A DNA stretch of 64,000 nt from an uncultured Anaerotruncus sp. (GCA_900539775.1 UQDL01000004.1:1-64000), one strand, 5' to 3'. Numbered from the stretch's first letter, positions 24,658 through 34,062 are shown. Notes: generated by a model from the letters alone, not told the origin. Made by a program: numbers and translations.

Positions 24658-26163
24658 TTATTCGCCGGCATGCTTAATGCCGAGAATTTCAAGCTCTTTT
24701 TCATTTAAGCCTATTCCTCGCAGCATCAGCCTGTTTCCTCTGAGCGAATCAACGGAGTTTATGCCCATTCCGCCCATGATCTCTTTGATTTCATGATTCC
24801 ATGCTTCCACAAGATTAACAACCCTTTTATGCATAACTTCAGGATCAAGCCTTTTGGTAAGCTCCGGATTTTGAGTGGCAATTCCCCAATTGCACTTGCC
24901 CGTGTTGCATGTTTGGCACATATGGCAACCCATGGCGATAAGAGCCGCAGTGGCAATATAGCACGCATCTGCGCCGAGAGCAATTGCCTTAACAATATCC
25001 GCCGAGCAGCGAAACGAGCCTGCCGCAACAAGAGAAACATTCGAGCGTATGCCCTCATCACGCAGCCTTTGATCGGCGGCGGCAAGCGCAAGCTCAAGCG
25101 GTATTCCCACATTATCTCTGATTCGAGTGGGTGCGGCGCCGGTGCCGCCTCTGAAACCGTCAATAACAACAATATCGGCGCCTGCTCTGGCAACGCCGGA
25201 GGCAATGGCAGCAATATTATGCACCGCAGCAATTTTAACCGCAACGGGCTTTTGGCCGTTTGTTGCCTGCTTGAGCGACCATATAAGCTGGCGCAAATCC
25301 TCTATTGAATAAATATCATGATGCGGAGCCGGAGAAATTGCATCCGATCCCACGGGAATCATGCGGGCATTTGAAACCTCCACATTAACTTTTTCGCCGG
25401 GAAGATGGCCGCCGATGCCCGGCTTTGCGCCCTGACCGATTTTAATTTCTATAAACCTTGAATTTTCAAGATAGTCCTTATATACGCCGAATCGCCCTGA
25501 TGCAACCTGCACAACGGCATCTTTTCCGTATTCAAACAAATCGCTGTGAAGTCCGCCCTCACCTGTGTTGAAAAGAGTGCCGAGCTTTCTTGCCGCCATG
25601 GCAAGCGATTTTTGCGCATTCAGGCTGATTGAACCAAAAGACATTGCCGAAAACATTATCGGAGTTTCAAGCACAACCTGAGGAGGCATTTTCGTGAGCG
25701 ATTTACCTTTTCTTTCCACAATCATTTTCTCCGGCTTTCTGCCGAGAATTGTGCGAATTTCCATGGGCTCACGCAAAGGATCTATTGAGGGATTGGTTAC
25801 CTGCGAAGCATTAAGCAAAATCTTATCCCAATAAATAGGATAAGGCTTTGGATTGCCCATTGCGGAAAGCAGTGTTGAGCCGGTGTTTGCCTGGCGACAG
25901 ATTTCCTGCTGATATTGCGGAGTCCAGTTTGCATTATCCCTGTAATCACACACATATTTTTCTATTCTGAGCGCACCTACGGGGCACATTGAAACGCACC
26001 TGTGGCACGCAACGCAATTATCAGACTTTGAAACAACCGTTTTCTTATCCTTAGGTGAATAAAGATGGCAGCCGTTTGAGCATTCTTTTATGCATTTTCC
26101 GCAGTTTATGCACAATGCGGAATCTCTTACCACAGTAAACCTGCGAGGGATGTAATCAATCAT
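24658..26163 (-). CDS. Glutamate synthase FMN domain with ferredoxin-like N-terminus
   Basis: This 501-residue protein makes glutamate from 2-oxoglutarate and ammonia with electrons from its iron-sulphur clusters. Residues about 15-75 hold two 4Fe-4S motifs (CINCGKCIKEC and CVACHRCVSMC). The FMN-binding barrel follows, with MFSAMSFGSIS, the loop GGTGAAP, and CHMCQTCNTGKCNWG for the 3Fe-4S cluster. Its start overlaps the stop of the glutaminase-domain gene by four bases (ATGA type), which implies coupled translation. A GltD-type small subunit is not in the window. Confidence 0.93.
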   Translation of the reverse strand: MIDYIPRRFTVVRDSALCINCGKCIKECSNGCHLYSPKDKKTVVSKSDNCVACHRCVSMCPVGALRIEKYVCDYRDNANWTPQYQQEICRQANTGSTLLSAMGNPKPYPIYWDKILLNASQVTNPSIDPLREPMEIRTILGRKPEKMIVERKGKSLTKMPPQVVLETPIMFSAMSFGSISLNAQKSLAMAARKLGTLFNTGEGGLHSDLFEYGKDAVVQVASGRFGVYKDYLENSRFIEIKIGQGAKPGIGGHLPGEKVNVEVSNARMIPVGSDAISPAPHHDIYSIEDLRQLIWSLKQATNGQKPVAVKIAAVHNIAAIASGVARAGADIVVIDGFRGGTGAAPTRIRDNVGIPLELALAAADQRLRDEGIRSNVSLVAAGSFRCSADIVKAIALGADACYIATAALIAMGCHMCQTCNTGKCNWGIATQNPELTKRLDPEVMHKRVVNLVEAWNHEIKEIMGGMGINSVDSLRGNRLMLRGIGLNEKELEILGIKHAGE

Positions 26164-27263
26164 TTTGCACCCTCCTTTTTATCAAGTTCAAGCGGAACGA
26201 AAACGGGCTTTGCGCCGCTTACGGACCAAACTCTTTCCGGATCGGGGCAAACAATTCTGATTGCCGATTCTTCAGAGGCAAAATACGCCCTTGTGCCCTT
26301 TGTGGCAGCGGTGAGCGAGCGAAGCTTTAATCTGTCGTTAATAGCAAGCAAGCCCTTGTTTGAGCCAAGAATAACGGAAAACGGCCCATTCACCAAAGCA
26401 GAGCTGTAAATTGAGCGAAGCGTTGTGAAATATTCTTTCTTTTCCTTTGGCATACGGTCTATCTCATCCCATTCCGGCGCCGTAAGCACATCTGCGGCAA
26501 CCTCAATCGGCAAGCCGTGGTGGCGGATAAGATGATCAAACAAATATGTAATAACTTCTGTGTCTGTTTGCATGGTGCAAACATAGCCAAACTGCTCTAT
26601 ATATCTTCTGTTTGCATCATAGGATGAAATTTCACCGTTGTGCACGATAGACCAATCAAGAATGTTAAAGGGATGCGAGCCTCCCCACCAACCGGGTGTG
26701 TTTGTGGGAAAACGGCCGTGAGCGGTCCACAAATAAGCATCATACTGATCAAGCATATAAAATTCGCCGACATCCTCTGGATAGCCGACAGCCTTAAAGC
26801 AGCCCATATTTTTGCCGCTTGAGAAAATGAAAGCACCTTCAATATTTTGATTGACTTTCATTACGCACTGAACGGTGTATTCCTCCTCGTCCATTCTTGA
26901 TTCCTTCATACGCACCTTGTTTGGCTTTGCAAAATAGCGCCATATATCCGGCCCGTTTGCAATGGAATCAATTTTTTTGGTTGGAATTTTCTCCGAAACA
27001 TCCACATTAAAGTGCTTAAAAAGATAATCCTCGCACTCACTTTTAGCATGCTGACTTTCATAAAAAACATGAAAAGCATAATCATCCGCATGATCGGGAT
27101 AAATGCCGTAAGCCGCGAATCCGCCGCCGAGACCGTTTGAGCGATCATGCATCAAGGCGATAGATTTAATGATTTCGGAGCCGTTGATTTTTCCGCCCTT
27201 GCGATCTATTATTGCCGCTATCGCACAGCCGGACGGAATTCTTACCTGCCCTTCTTTCAGCAT
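26160..27263 (-). CDS. Glutamate synthase glutamine amidotransferase domain
   Basis: The 367-residue protein releases ammonia from glutamine for the FMN domain. The likely nucleophile is Cys13 in IPSGCAIAA; processing would be needed to make it N-terminal, or the start is later. Class II amidotransferase motifs are HGRFPTNTPGWWGGSHPF and VHNGEISSYD. This is the first gene of the three-gene unit, with a promoter at 27306-27334 and a good AGGAGGAG binding site. Confidence 0.92.
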   Translation of the reverse strand: MLKEGQVRIPSGCAIAAIIDRKGGKINGSEIIKSIALMHDRSNGLGGGFAAYGIYPDHADDYAFHVFYESQHAKSECEDYLFKHFNVDVSEKIPTKKIDSIANGPDIWRYFAKPNKVRMKESRMDEEEYTVQCVMKVNQNIEGAFIFSSGKNMGCFKAVGYPEDVGEFYMLDQYDAYLWTAHGRFPTNTPGWWGGSHPFNILDWSIVHNGEISSYDANRRYIEQFGYVCTMQTDTEVITYLFDHLIRHHGLPIEVAADVLTAPEWDEIDRMPKEKKEYFTTLRSIYSSALVNGPFSVILGSNKGLLAINDRLKLRSLTAATKGTRAYFASEESAIRIVCPDPERVWSVSGAKPVFVPLELDKKEGAK

Positions 27264-27305
27264 AAAGTACTCCTCCTATAATTATTAAATACCTTATTGT
27301 TTTTT

Positions 27306-27334
27306 ATTATAAAACCATAAAAGGCTGTGTGCAA
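27306..27334 (-). promoter_or_regulatory. Promoter of the split glutamate synthase genes
   Basis: On the minus strand TTGCAC (27329-27334), 17 bases, TATAAT (27306-27311), 43 bases before the gene. Confidence 0.72.
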
Positions 27335-27736
27335 CAAAAGAAAAAGAATTTCATCATTTTATAAAAAAACAAACTTTTTTTGCGGCAATTATATAGAATA
27401 TTTAACTAAAGCTTCTTTATATAAACACTGCATATTTTCAACCAAATCAACAAAGACAGGACTTTTCTCATTTTGCCTTTGCCGAAACCACAACAAAAAG
27501 AATCATGATTGCCGGCGATTTCCAAGCCTAAAATTACCTTTGCGCAAAAGCAAAAAGATTTTCCGAGCGCAGCAGTTACATACTAAAATAATTTTGTATG
27601 AAAAGTGTTTTTTGCTGTTTATAATAACCAAATAATGCATAAATTGAGCGCAATTGCAGCGACATTTTTGTGCACATTAAACAATATATTCATTGTTTCT
27701 TAACGCAACGGAATGCCTTTTTTAGCCCACATTTGT
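27335..27736. other. Intergenic stretch without a recognised gene
   Basis: Between the two divergent promoters about 400 AT-rich bases show only short ORFs without binding sites. I see no tRNA, terminator or clear repeat. It may simply be a divergent control region or an eroded gene. Confidence 0.5.
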
Positions 27737-27765
27737 TTGACAATATAAATAAATATGTCTATAAT
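27737..27765 (+). promoter_or_regulatory. Promoter of the phosphodiesterase gene
   Basis: TTGACA (27737-27742), 17 bases, TATAAT (27760-27765): a consensus sigma-A promoter 62 bases before the ATG. Confidence 0.85.
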
Positions 27766-27826
27766 CGAGACATATTTACGCAATTGTTTGCATAAAATCG
27801 AAAGAAATAAAAGGGGGTTTTGCTTT

Positions 27827-28858
27827 ATGGAAAGCACCAAAAGCGAAAAGAAAAAACTAAGCAAAGGAAAAAAGGCGCTGATTATAATTTTAGCGATAAT
27901 TGCCGCCATTGTTATAGGCGAGCTTATTTCAATAAACTGGCATTCAAATCCGGAAAATATTGTTAAATATGAAACGGATAATCCAAACATTGTAGATTCG
28001 GATCTTCCGCTTGTAAGCGCTCACAGAAGCGGCGGCGGAATTGCACCCGAAGAAACAATGATGGCATTTAAAAATTGCGCAGAAAATCCCGATTTTGACG
28101 TTGATATTTTTGAATTTGACCTCCACATCACAAAAGATGATGTGCTTGTGCTGCTGCACGACGATACACTTGACAGAACATCAAACAGCCAAGAGGTTTT
28201 CGGCCGCAAGGATGTTCGCCCGGAGGAGTTTACCTATGACGAGCTTCGTTCACTTAACATGGGTGCAAAATTTGAGGATGAGAACGGCAATATGCCATAT
28301 GCCGAATTGGAAAACGACGCCGTTCCGGACGAACTTCGCATTTTAAGGCTTGAAGATGTGCTTGACTACCTGATTTCAACAGGCGAGCACAAATATATAA
28401 TTGAAATAAAAAACAGCGGCGAGCTCGGAATGAAGGGCGTTGACATTCTTTATAACATAATCAAAGAGCGCGGAATACTTGAGGATGTTATTTTCGGCTC
28501 TTTCCACGAAGAGGTTTCTCATTATGTGGACGACAATTACCCGGATTTCAAACGCAGTGCAACAATTAAAGAGGTGCTCAGCTTTTACAATGCGGCAAAT
28601 CTTAACAAAAAGAATTTTGAAGCAAAATATGTTGCCCTTCAAATTCCTTACAACATGCCCTTCCGCCTTGCAGCAAACTTAGGCACGGCAAAGGTTATAA
28701 ATTATGCACATGAGCATGGCATAGCAGTTCAATATTGGACCGTTAACAATGAAAAAGATCTTGCTTATCTTTCACAAATGGGTGCAGACTGCATTATGAC
28801 TGATTATCCGGACAGATTATATAAAATAGTCAGTGCGCAAAGCGAAAATGCCGCATAA
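27827..28858 (+). CDS. Membrane-anchored glycerophosphodiester phosphodiesterase
   Basis: From the ATG at 27827 (after AAAGGGGG) the protein has 343 residues. It starts with a Lys-rich segment and one membrane helix (about 20-40), so the enzyme domain probably faces outside. The GDPD domain (about 65-335) shows AHRSGGGIAPEETMMAF, EFDLHITKDDVLVLLHDDTLDRT and the metal-binding EIK. These enzymes cleave glycerophosphodiesters from lipids or teichoic acids into alcohol and glycerol-3-phosphate. It is the only plus-strand gene in the nitrogen island. Confidence 0.92.
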   Translation: MESTKSEKKKLSKGKKALIIILAIIAAIVIGELISINWHSNPENIVKYETDNPNIVDSDLPLVSAHRSGGGIAPEETMMAFKNCAENPDFDVDIFEFDLHITKDDVLVLLHDDTLDRTSNSQEVFGRKDVRPEEFTYDELRSLNMGAKFEDENGNMPYAELENDAVPDELRILRLEDVLDYLISTGEHKYIIEIKNSGELGMKGVDILYNIIKERGILEDVIFGSFHEEVSHYVDDNYPDFKRSATIKEVLSFYNAANLNKKNFEAKYVALQIPYNMPFRLAANLGTAKVINYAHEHGIAVQYWTVNNEKDLAYLSQMGADCIMTDYPDRLYKIVSAQSENAA

Positions 28859-28908
28859 TTGAAAAAACGAAAAAATTTAACAAAACATATTTACTTACAA
28901 CAGCAAAA

Positions 28909-28940
28909 ACTGCCGACACTTGCGTGCCGGCAGTTTTTTT
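28909..28940 (+). terminator. Terminator of the phosphodiesterase gene
   Basis: CTGCCG..CAC pairs with GTG..CGGCAG, followed by TTTTTTT. Confidence 0.85.
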
Positions 28941-29044
28941 GCGCAACGGGCTAAGCCGAAAGGCTTTAACATTTGTTTTCAAATGCCCCAACCCGCCGCT
29001 GTTTTCGGGGATATAAATTTAGGGGGTAAACCTAAACAAAAAGG

Positions 29045-30760
29045 CTAATCATTTGCAAGATCATCCGCACCCTGCAATGCGGCAACTCCGTGCTCACCGG
29101 TACGTATTTTAACAACATCCTCCAAATCATAAATGAAGATTTTGCCGTCTCCTATATTACCTGTATAAAGAGCCTTTCTTGCAGCATCCACAACTTCGGA
29201 AACAGGCACTTTTGAAACAGCCATTTCAAGCTTCATCTTGGGATTAAGATTCATTTCCTCAATTGCAACGCCTCTGTACATCTTGCTGTGGCCTTTTTGA
29301 ACGCCGCAACCCATTACATTGGTAACCGTCATTCCGGTTACGCCGATTTCATTCATGCTTTCCTTAACAGCTTCAAACCTTGAAGGATTAAAGATCATAA
29401 CCACATTCGTGAGCTTACCGTTTTCATCCGCAGATGTTGTGTAAGATTCCACGGGCACTGCCTTTTCAACCGGAACCTTTGCAACGGGAACTTCTGCCTG
29501 AACATCTTCTGCATAAGCAAGAGTGGGCATAAAGTCCGCATATGCAGACGGCAAATTATGCTCTGTGGCATCAAGACCTTTGATTTCCTCTTCTCTGGAA
29601 ACACGCAAGCCGATTGTTTTCTTGATTATTGTGAAAACAACAGTCATGGTAACGGCTGTCCATGCGGCAACGGAAACTATGCCAAGCAATTGCAAGCCGA
29701 GTTGCTTTGCTCCGCCTCCGTAAAACAAACCGTTTTGCGTGTCAAACAAGCCAACGGCAACCGTGCCCCACATACCGTTTACACAATGCACCGCAACAGC
29801 ACCGACGGGATCATCAACCTTAAGCTTAATATCAATAAATTCTACTGCAACAACAACTAAAATACCCGCAACGGCACCGATTATGCATGAGCCGAGCGCA
29901 TCAACAACATCACAGCCTGCAGTTACGGCAACAAGACCTGCCAAAGAGCCGTTAAGCGACATAGATACATCCGGCTTGCCGTTTTTAATCCAAGTAAAAA
30001 TCATTGTAACGCAAGTGGCAACTGCCGGAGCGCAGGTGGTGGTTACAAAAATTGATGCAAGCGAATCTATACTTTTTGCTGCTGCACCGTTGAAACCATA
30101 CCAACCAAACCAAAGCACAAACACACCGAGTGCGCCGAGCGTGAGGCTGTGGCCGGGGATTGCACGGGCTTCTTTTTTGCCGGTTTTCTTATTCTTAACA
30201 TATTTGCCTATTCTTGGGCCAACCATCATTGCACCGATGAATGCCGTGATACCGCCTACCATATGGATAGCGCAAGAACCCGCAAAATCATGGAAGCCGA
30301 GCTTTGCAAGCCAGCCCTGCGAATTCCAAATCCATCCTGCTTCAATAGGATAAATCACCGCACTGATCACTGCGCTGTAAATGCAATATGATATAAATTT
30401 TGTTCTTTCTGCCATGGCACCTGAAACAATTGTGGCGGCAGTGGCGCAAAAAACAAGATTGAATACGAAATTAGACCAATCAAAATTCTGATAATCCGTG
30501 AATATTCCCAAATTCGGAACGCCCACAAGGCCTGCAACATAATCCTGCCCAAGCATCAAAGAAAATCCAAGCAGCAAAAACATCGGAGTGCCTATGCAAA
30601 AATCCATCAGATTTTTCATTATAATATTTCCTGCGTTTTTTGCCCGTGTGAAGCCTGTTTCAACCATGGCAAAACCGCATTGCATAAAGAAAACGAGAGC
30701 TGCGCCGATTAAAAACCAAACGCCGAAAACCTCGTTGGAAACGGTTTCTAAAATGTTCAT
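29045..30760 (-). CDS. amt: Ammonium transporter fused to a P-II sensor domain
   Basis: Residues 1-410 form an Amt/Rh channel with about 11 membrane segments and motifs DFAGSCAIHMVGGITAFIGA and GWYGFNGAA. After a Val/Pro-rich linker (about 415-450), residues 455-560 form a P-II domain: GVQKGHSKMYRG is the T-loop and IGDGKIFIYDLEDVVKIRTGE is the ATP-binding end. Free P-II proteins such as GlnK plug Amt channels when nitrogen is plentiful. Here the plug is tethered. The tyrosine that is uridylylated in E. coli (AEY after YRG) is Ile, so control probably rests on ligand binding. It lies just downstream of glnA. Confidence 0.95.
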   Translation of the reverse strand: MNILETVSNEVFGVWFLIGAALVFFMQCGFAMVETGFTRAKNAGNIIMKNLMDFCIGTPMFLLLGFSLMLGQDYVAGLVGVPNLGIFTDYQNFDWSNFVFNLVFCATAATIVSGAMAERTKFISYCIYSAVISAVIYPIEAGWIWNSQGWLAKLGFHDFAGSCAIHMVGGITAFIGAMMVGPRIGKYVKNKKTGKKEARAIPGHSLTLGALGVFVLWFGWYGFNGAAAKSIDSLASIFVTTTCAPAVATCVTMIFTWIKNGKPDVSMSLNGSLAGLVAVTAGCDVVDALGSCIIGAVAGILVVVAVEFIDIKLKVDDPVGAVAVHCVNGMWGTVAVGLFDTQNGLFYGGGAKQLGLQLLGIVSVAAWTAVTMTVVFTIIKKTIGLRVSREEEIKGLDATEHNLPSAYADFMPTLAYAEDVQAEVPVAKVPVEKAVPVESYTTSADENGKLTNVVMIFNPSRFEAVKESMNEIGVTGMTVTNVMGCGVQKGHSKMYRGVAIEEMNLNPKMKLEMAVSKVPVSEVVDAARKALYTGNIGDGKIFIYDLEDVVKIRTGEHGVAALQGADDLAND

Positions 30761-30797
30761 AATAATTTCTCCTATAATTTGTTACAGACAGAGCATT

Positions 30798-30888
30798 GCG
30801 CTTTGGCAAAAGCCAAAACGCAGCCTCCTGTTTCCCAAAAGGGATATATCAAAGCCGCCGCAAAGGCCGCAAGCGGCAGGCTTGATAT
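30798..30888 (-). promoter_or_regulatory. Two hairpins in the leader of the Amt-P-II gene
   Basis: First, ATATCAAGCC-GCCGC pairs with GCGGCGGCTTTGATAT over 30846-30888. Second, GCGTTTTGGC pairs with GCCAAAGCGC over 30798-30821. They lie 38-128 bases before the ATG. Neither is followed by a T run, so they are not simple terminators. Confidence 0.45.
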
Positions 30889-30907
30889 GCATAATATGAA
30901 TAGCATA

Positions 30908-30948
30908 TAAAAAACAAAAGGAGCGCACTGCAATTTGCAATGCACTCC
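30908..30948 (-). terminator. Terminator of glnA
   Basis: On the minus strand GGAGTGCATTGC pairs with GCAGTGCGCTCC, followed by TTTTGTTTTTT. Confidence 0.82.
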
Positions 30949-31023
30949 GTTGTGCTTTAATTGAGCCGGAACAGCTTATAACAGCCGCCCCGGCCGTTAA
31001 GGCATTACTGCCAAAGAGAGGGC

Positions 31024-32364
31024 TTATTTCTTGAGATATCTTTCAACTTCCCAAGCAGAAACCTGGGTGCGATATTCATCCCATTCATTCTTTTTGCCTT
31101 CAATATAAGCATTGAAAACATGATTACCGAGTGTTTCCTTAACAAACGGATCTGCCTCTGCCTCATGAACTGCGGAGATAAGATCACCGGGAAGGCAATC
31201 AATACCTTCTGTTACAAGCTGATCTGAATCAAGGCCGAAAACATTATAATCAACCGGTGCCGGAGGAGTCATGCCGTTTTTAATACCGTCAAGGCCTGCT
31301 GCAAGGCAAAGTGCCATTTCAAGATACGGGTTGCAGGTTGGATCCGGGCAACGAAGTTCAACACGAGTGCCCTTGCCTCTTGCTGCCGGAATACGAACAA
31401 GGCAAGAACGGTTTGAAGCAGACCAAGTAAGATAGCAAGGAGCTTCATAGCCGGGAACAAGCCTCTTATAAGAGTTTACAAGCGGATTTGAGAACACGGC
31501 AATGCCTTTAACATGATGCATAACGCCTGCGATAAACTGATAAGCAATCTTGGAAAGACCGAGTTCATCTGAAGGATCATCAAATGCATTGGAGCCGTCT
31601 TTCAAATTGAAAAGGCTCATATTGGTGTGCATACCTGAACCGTTGATGCCGCAAACCGGCTTTGGCATAAAGGTTGCATGAAGGCCATGCTTTGTGGCAT
31701 ATGTTTTAACAACGTGCTTAAAGGTCATAACTCTGTCTGCAGTTGTCATAACATCATCAAATCTGAAATCGATTTCGTGCTGAGATTCCGCAACCTCATG
31801 GTGAGATGCTTCAATCTCATAGCCCATATCCTCAAGAGCAAGGCAAATGTCTCTGCGGCAATTTTCGCCGGCATCGTTCGGGTTTAAATCAAAGTAGCCG
31901 CCTTCATCGGTAAACTCAGTTGTTGGGTTACCGTCTTCATCCTTTTTGAAGAGGAAGAATTCAAGCTCAGGGCCAACATTGAAACCGAAGCCCATTTCAG
32001 CTGCTTCATCAATAACCTTTTTAAGAACATTTTTAGGATCGCCGAGAAACGGTGTTTTATTATCTGCCATATAAACAGAGCAAATAAGTCTTGCGGTGGT
32101 TTTGCCGCCAAAGGTTCTCCATGGGAAGATTGCCCATGAATCAAGGTCCGGATGAAGATACATATCGGATTCATCAATACGAACAAAGCCATCTATTGAA
32201 GAGCCATCAAACATGCACTCATTATCAAGTGCTTTTTTAAGCTGCGAAACAGTTAAAGCAACATTTTTCATAAGACCGAAAACATCGGTGAACTGAAGCC
32301 TTACAAATTCAACATTTTTCTCCTTTGCATCATTGAGTATGTATTCTTTTGTGAACTTACTCAT
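31024..32364 (-). CDS. glnA: Glutamine synthetase type I
   Basis: The 446-residue enzyme joins ammonia to glutamate using ATP. Length and sequence fit the GSI-alpha type of Firmicutes: DGSSIDGF near residue 55, GPELEFFLF (metal-binding Glu), HEVAESQHEIDFRF, NGSGMHTNMSL and the Arg-rich RIPAARGKGTRVELRCPD. The Tyr adenylylation loop of the beta type is absent, as expected for feedback-inhibited alpha enzymes. It has its own promoter with a hairpin in the leader. Confidence 0.96.
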   Translation of the reverse strand: MSKFTKEYILNDAKEKNVEFVRLQFTDVFGLMKNVALTVSQLKKALDNECMFDGSSIDGFVRIDESDMYLHPDLDSWAIFPWRTFGGKTTARLICSVYMADNKTPFLGDPKNVLKKVIDEAAEMGFGFNVGPELEFFLFKKDEDGNPTTEFTDEGGYFDLNPNDAGENCRRDICLALEDMGYEIEASHHEVAESQHEIDFRFDDVMTTADRVMTFKHVVKTYATKHGLHATFMPKPVCGINGSGMHTNMSLFNLKDGSNAFDDPSDELGLSKIAYQFIAGVMHHVKGIAVFSNPLVNSYKRLVPGYEAPCYLTWSASNRSCLVRIPAARGKGTRVELRCPDPTCNPYLEMALCLAAGLDGIKNGMTPPAPVDYNVFGLDSDQLVTEGIDCLPGDLISAVHEAEADPFVKETLGNHVFNAYIEGKKNEWDEYRTQVSAWEVERYLKK

Positions 32365-32411
32365 AACAGCTACTCCTTAATTAAATAAATTTTTTTGAGC
32401 CGCTTTGCGGC

Positions 32412-32447
32412 AAATAAAAAAGGGCGTTCCGAATCGTTCGGAACGCC
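32412..32447 (-). promoter_or_regulatory. Terminator-like hairpin in the glnA leader
   Basis: On the minus strand GGCGTTCCGAA pairs perfectly with TTCGGAACGCC around a three-base loop and is followed by CTTTTTTATT. It lies downstream of the glnA promoter and about 50 bases before the ATG, so it would stop or modulate glnA transcription. Confidence 0.72.
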
Positions 32448-32467
32448 TTTGTTCTTAGTACAATATC

Positions 32468-32496
32468 AGTATATTCCTACAAAAGCCCAAAGTCAA
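32468..32496 (-). promoter_or_regulatory. Promoter of glnA
   Basis: On the minus strand TTGACT (32491-32496), 17 bases, TATACT (32468-32473). The start of transcription should fall near 32461. Confidence 0.8.
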
Positions 32497-32614
32497 CACA
32501 TTTTTTCAATTTTGTGCGGGCTGCTTTTTTCAGGGCTTTTACGGCGCGGCTTTTAAGTAATTATGCACAAAAAGCAGAAGTTGTAATAATAATTAACCTT
32601 CATTTTTAAGCAAT

Positions 32615-33814
32615 TCAGTTCAAATCCAAAAATTCCTCAGGAATTATCTCTTGCGCATATTTTTTGAAATATTCCGGGGTTGCACCGTCTTGCGCATGGG
32701 AAGCACCAAGCGCATCTGTGTAGTCCGAAAGCTTATAAACGGCAAAATCGTATTTTTTGCCGCTTGATTTTTTATACCAGCTTACAACCGGCGCAAGCTT
32801 TGCCGAGGTGATTGTTACCTCATCATTTTTCTTTTCTATTTCAATTTCCGCCATTCCGCCGCAAAGTTGCTTTAAGCTTGTTTGATGAGAAATGAAATTG
32901 CCTATTGAATAATAAACAAGCATTTTTTTACCCGTTTGCTCATTTGTTACCCATTCAACAGGTTGAAGCACATGGGGATGCGTGCCGATAACTATATCAA
33001 CACCGAGATCAGAAAAAAGTTTAACATATTCCCTTTGATAATCCGAAACCGCAGTGCTGTTTTCCGTGCCCCAATGAGGAAACACCATAACAACATCCGC
33101 ATTTTGCTTTGCCGCATTAACATCTGCAGTGATCTTTTCCTTATCCATCATGTTAACACACCACTGCTTATTTTCAGGCAAAGAGATGCCGTTTGTGCCA
33201 TAAGTGTAGTTCAACACGGCAAATTTAATTCCGTTTTTCTCATAATAAACCACCGAGTTATAATCTTCTTCCGTATCGTTTGAGCCAACATGCACAACCT
33301 CGGGATGCTGATCAAAATATTTGCACTCTTGCTCTATTCCGGAAAAGCCCTTATCAAGGGAATGATTTGTGGCGCAGGTGAAAATGTCAAACCCTGCATC
33401 AATTGCGGCATCGCCAACCTCCCACGGAGTGTTAAACATAGGATAGCCGGTGTAATCAAATGCGCTGCCGCCCAGCATTGTTTCCTGATTTATTACTGCC
33501 ACATCCGCACTCGAAACATAGCTTTTTATATTCTCATAAAACGAGGTGTAATCTCTTGAGCCGTCTTCATTTTCGCCTGCGGCAATAAGTGTGTTATGTA
33601 TCAAATTATCGCCAACGGCAATCAAAGACACTTTTGAAACGGCGTTTGTGGTTTGCTGGGTTGTGCCTTCCGTTGTTGGCTGAGCAGTTGGGGTTTGGCC
33701 GTCTAAATTCTTAGTTATGCGGCCGCTTACGGCAAACACGCACAACACAACAACAGCAATTATAACAGGAATTATAACTCCCAATTTTTTTGATTTTGAA
33801 TTATTATCGCTCAT
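32615..33814 (-). CDS. CapA-family metallophosphatase-like membrane protein
   Basis: The 399-residue protein begins with a short basic segment and one membrane helix (about 11-30), then a Thr/Gln-rich linker (about 36-60). The CapA/PgsA domain follows with VGDNLIHNT, the YPMFNTP segment, CATNHSLDKG and GTHPHVLQPVEW. This fold resembles calcineurin-like phosphatases. Relatives take part in poly-gamma-glutamate synthesis or capsule anchoring in Bacillus, but isolated copies such as this are of unknown role. No capBC-like partners adjoin it. Confidence 0.88.
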   Translation of the reverse strand: MSDNNSKSKKLGVIIPVIIAVVVLCVFAVSGRITKNLDGQTPTAQPTTEGTTQQTTNAVSKVSLIAVGDNLIHNTLIAAGENEDGSRDYTSFYENIKSYVSSADVAVINQETMLGGSAFDYTGYPMFNTPWEVGDAAIDAGFDIFTCATNHSLDKGFSGIEQECKYFDQHPEVVHVGSNDTEEDYNSVVYYEKNGIKFAVLNYTYGTNGISLPENKQWCVNMMDKEKITADVNAAKQNADVVMVFPHWGTENSTAVSDYQREYVKLFSDLGVDIVIGTHPHVLQPVEWVTNEQTGKKMLVYYSIGNFISHQTSLKQLCGGMAEIEIEKKNDEVTITSAKLAPVVSWYKKSSGKKYDFAVYKLSDYTDALGASHAQDGATPEYFKKYAQEIIPEEFLDLN

Positions 33815-34003
33815 AAATACCTCTTATTTACACTGAGAGTGCTTATCGTTTAAACAAAACGCAGGCATTCTGTTAGCTCTGCGGTCTGCTTTTAAGGTTG
33901 TAATCATTTTGCGGCAAAGAACAAAAGCATAAAATCGCCTTGCCGTTTCAGCCAATTTATTTTACCACATCGGCAAGAATATATCAATAGCGGCACCGAG
34001 AAG

Positions 34004-34045
34004 AAAACAGCGCCGAAACGAAAATTCGCCTCGGCGCTGTTTTTA
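34004..34045 (-). terminator. Terminator of the DUF6465-type gene
   Basis: AACAGCGCCGA pairs with TCGGCGCTGTT; on the minus strand the stem is followed by TTTTCTT. T/A runs on both sides would allow two-way use. Confidence 0.8.
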
Positions 34046-34062
34046 TATTAAAACTGATTATA

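Noticed and set aside
27335..27736. Possible small genes in the 400-base gap
   Set aside because: ORFs there lack ribosome sites and have compositions like random AT-rich DNA.
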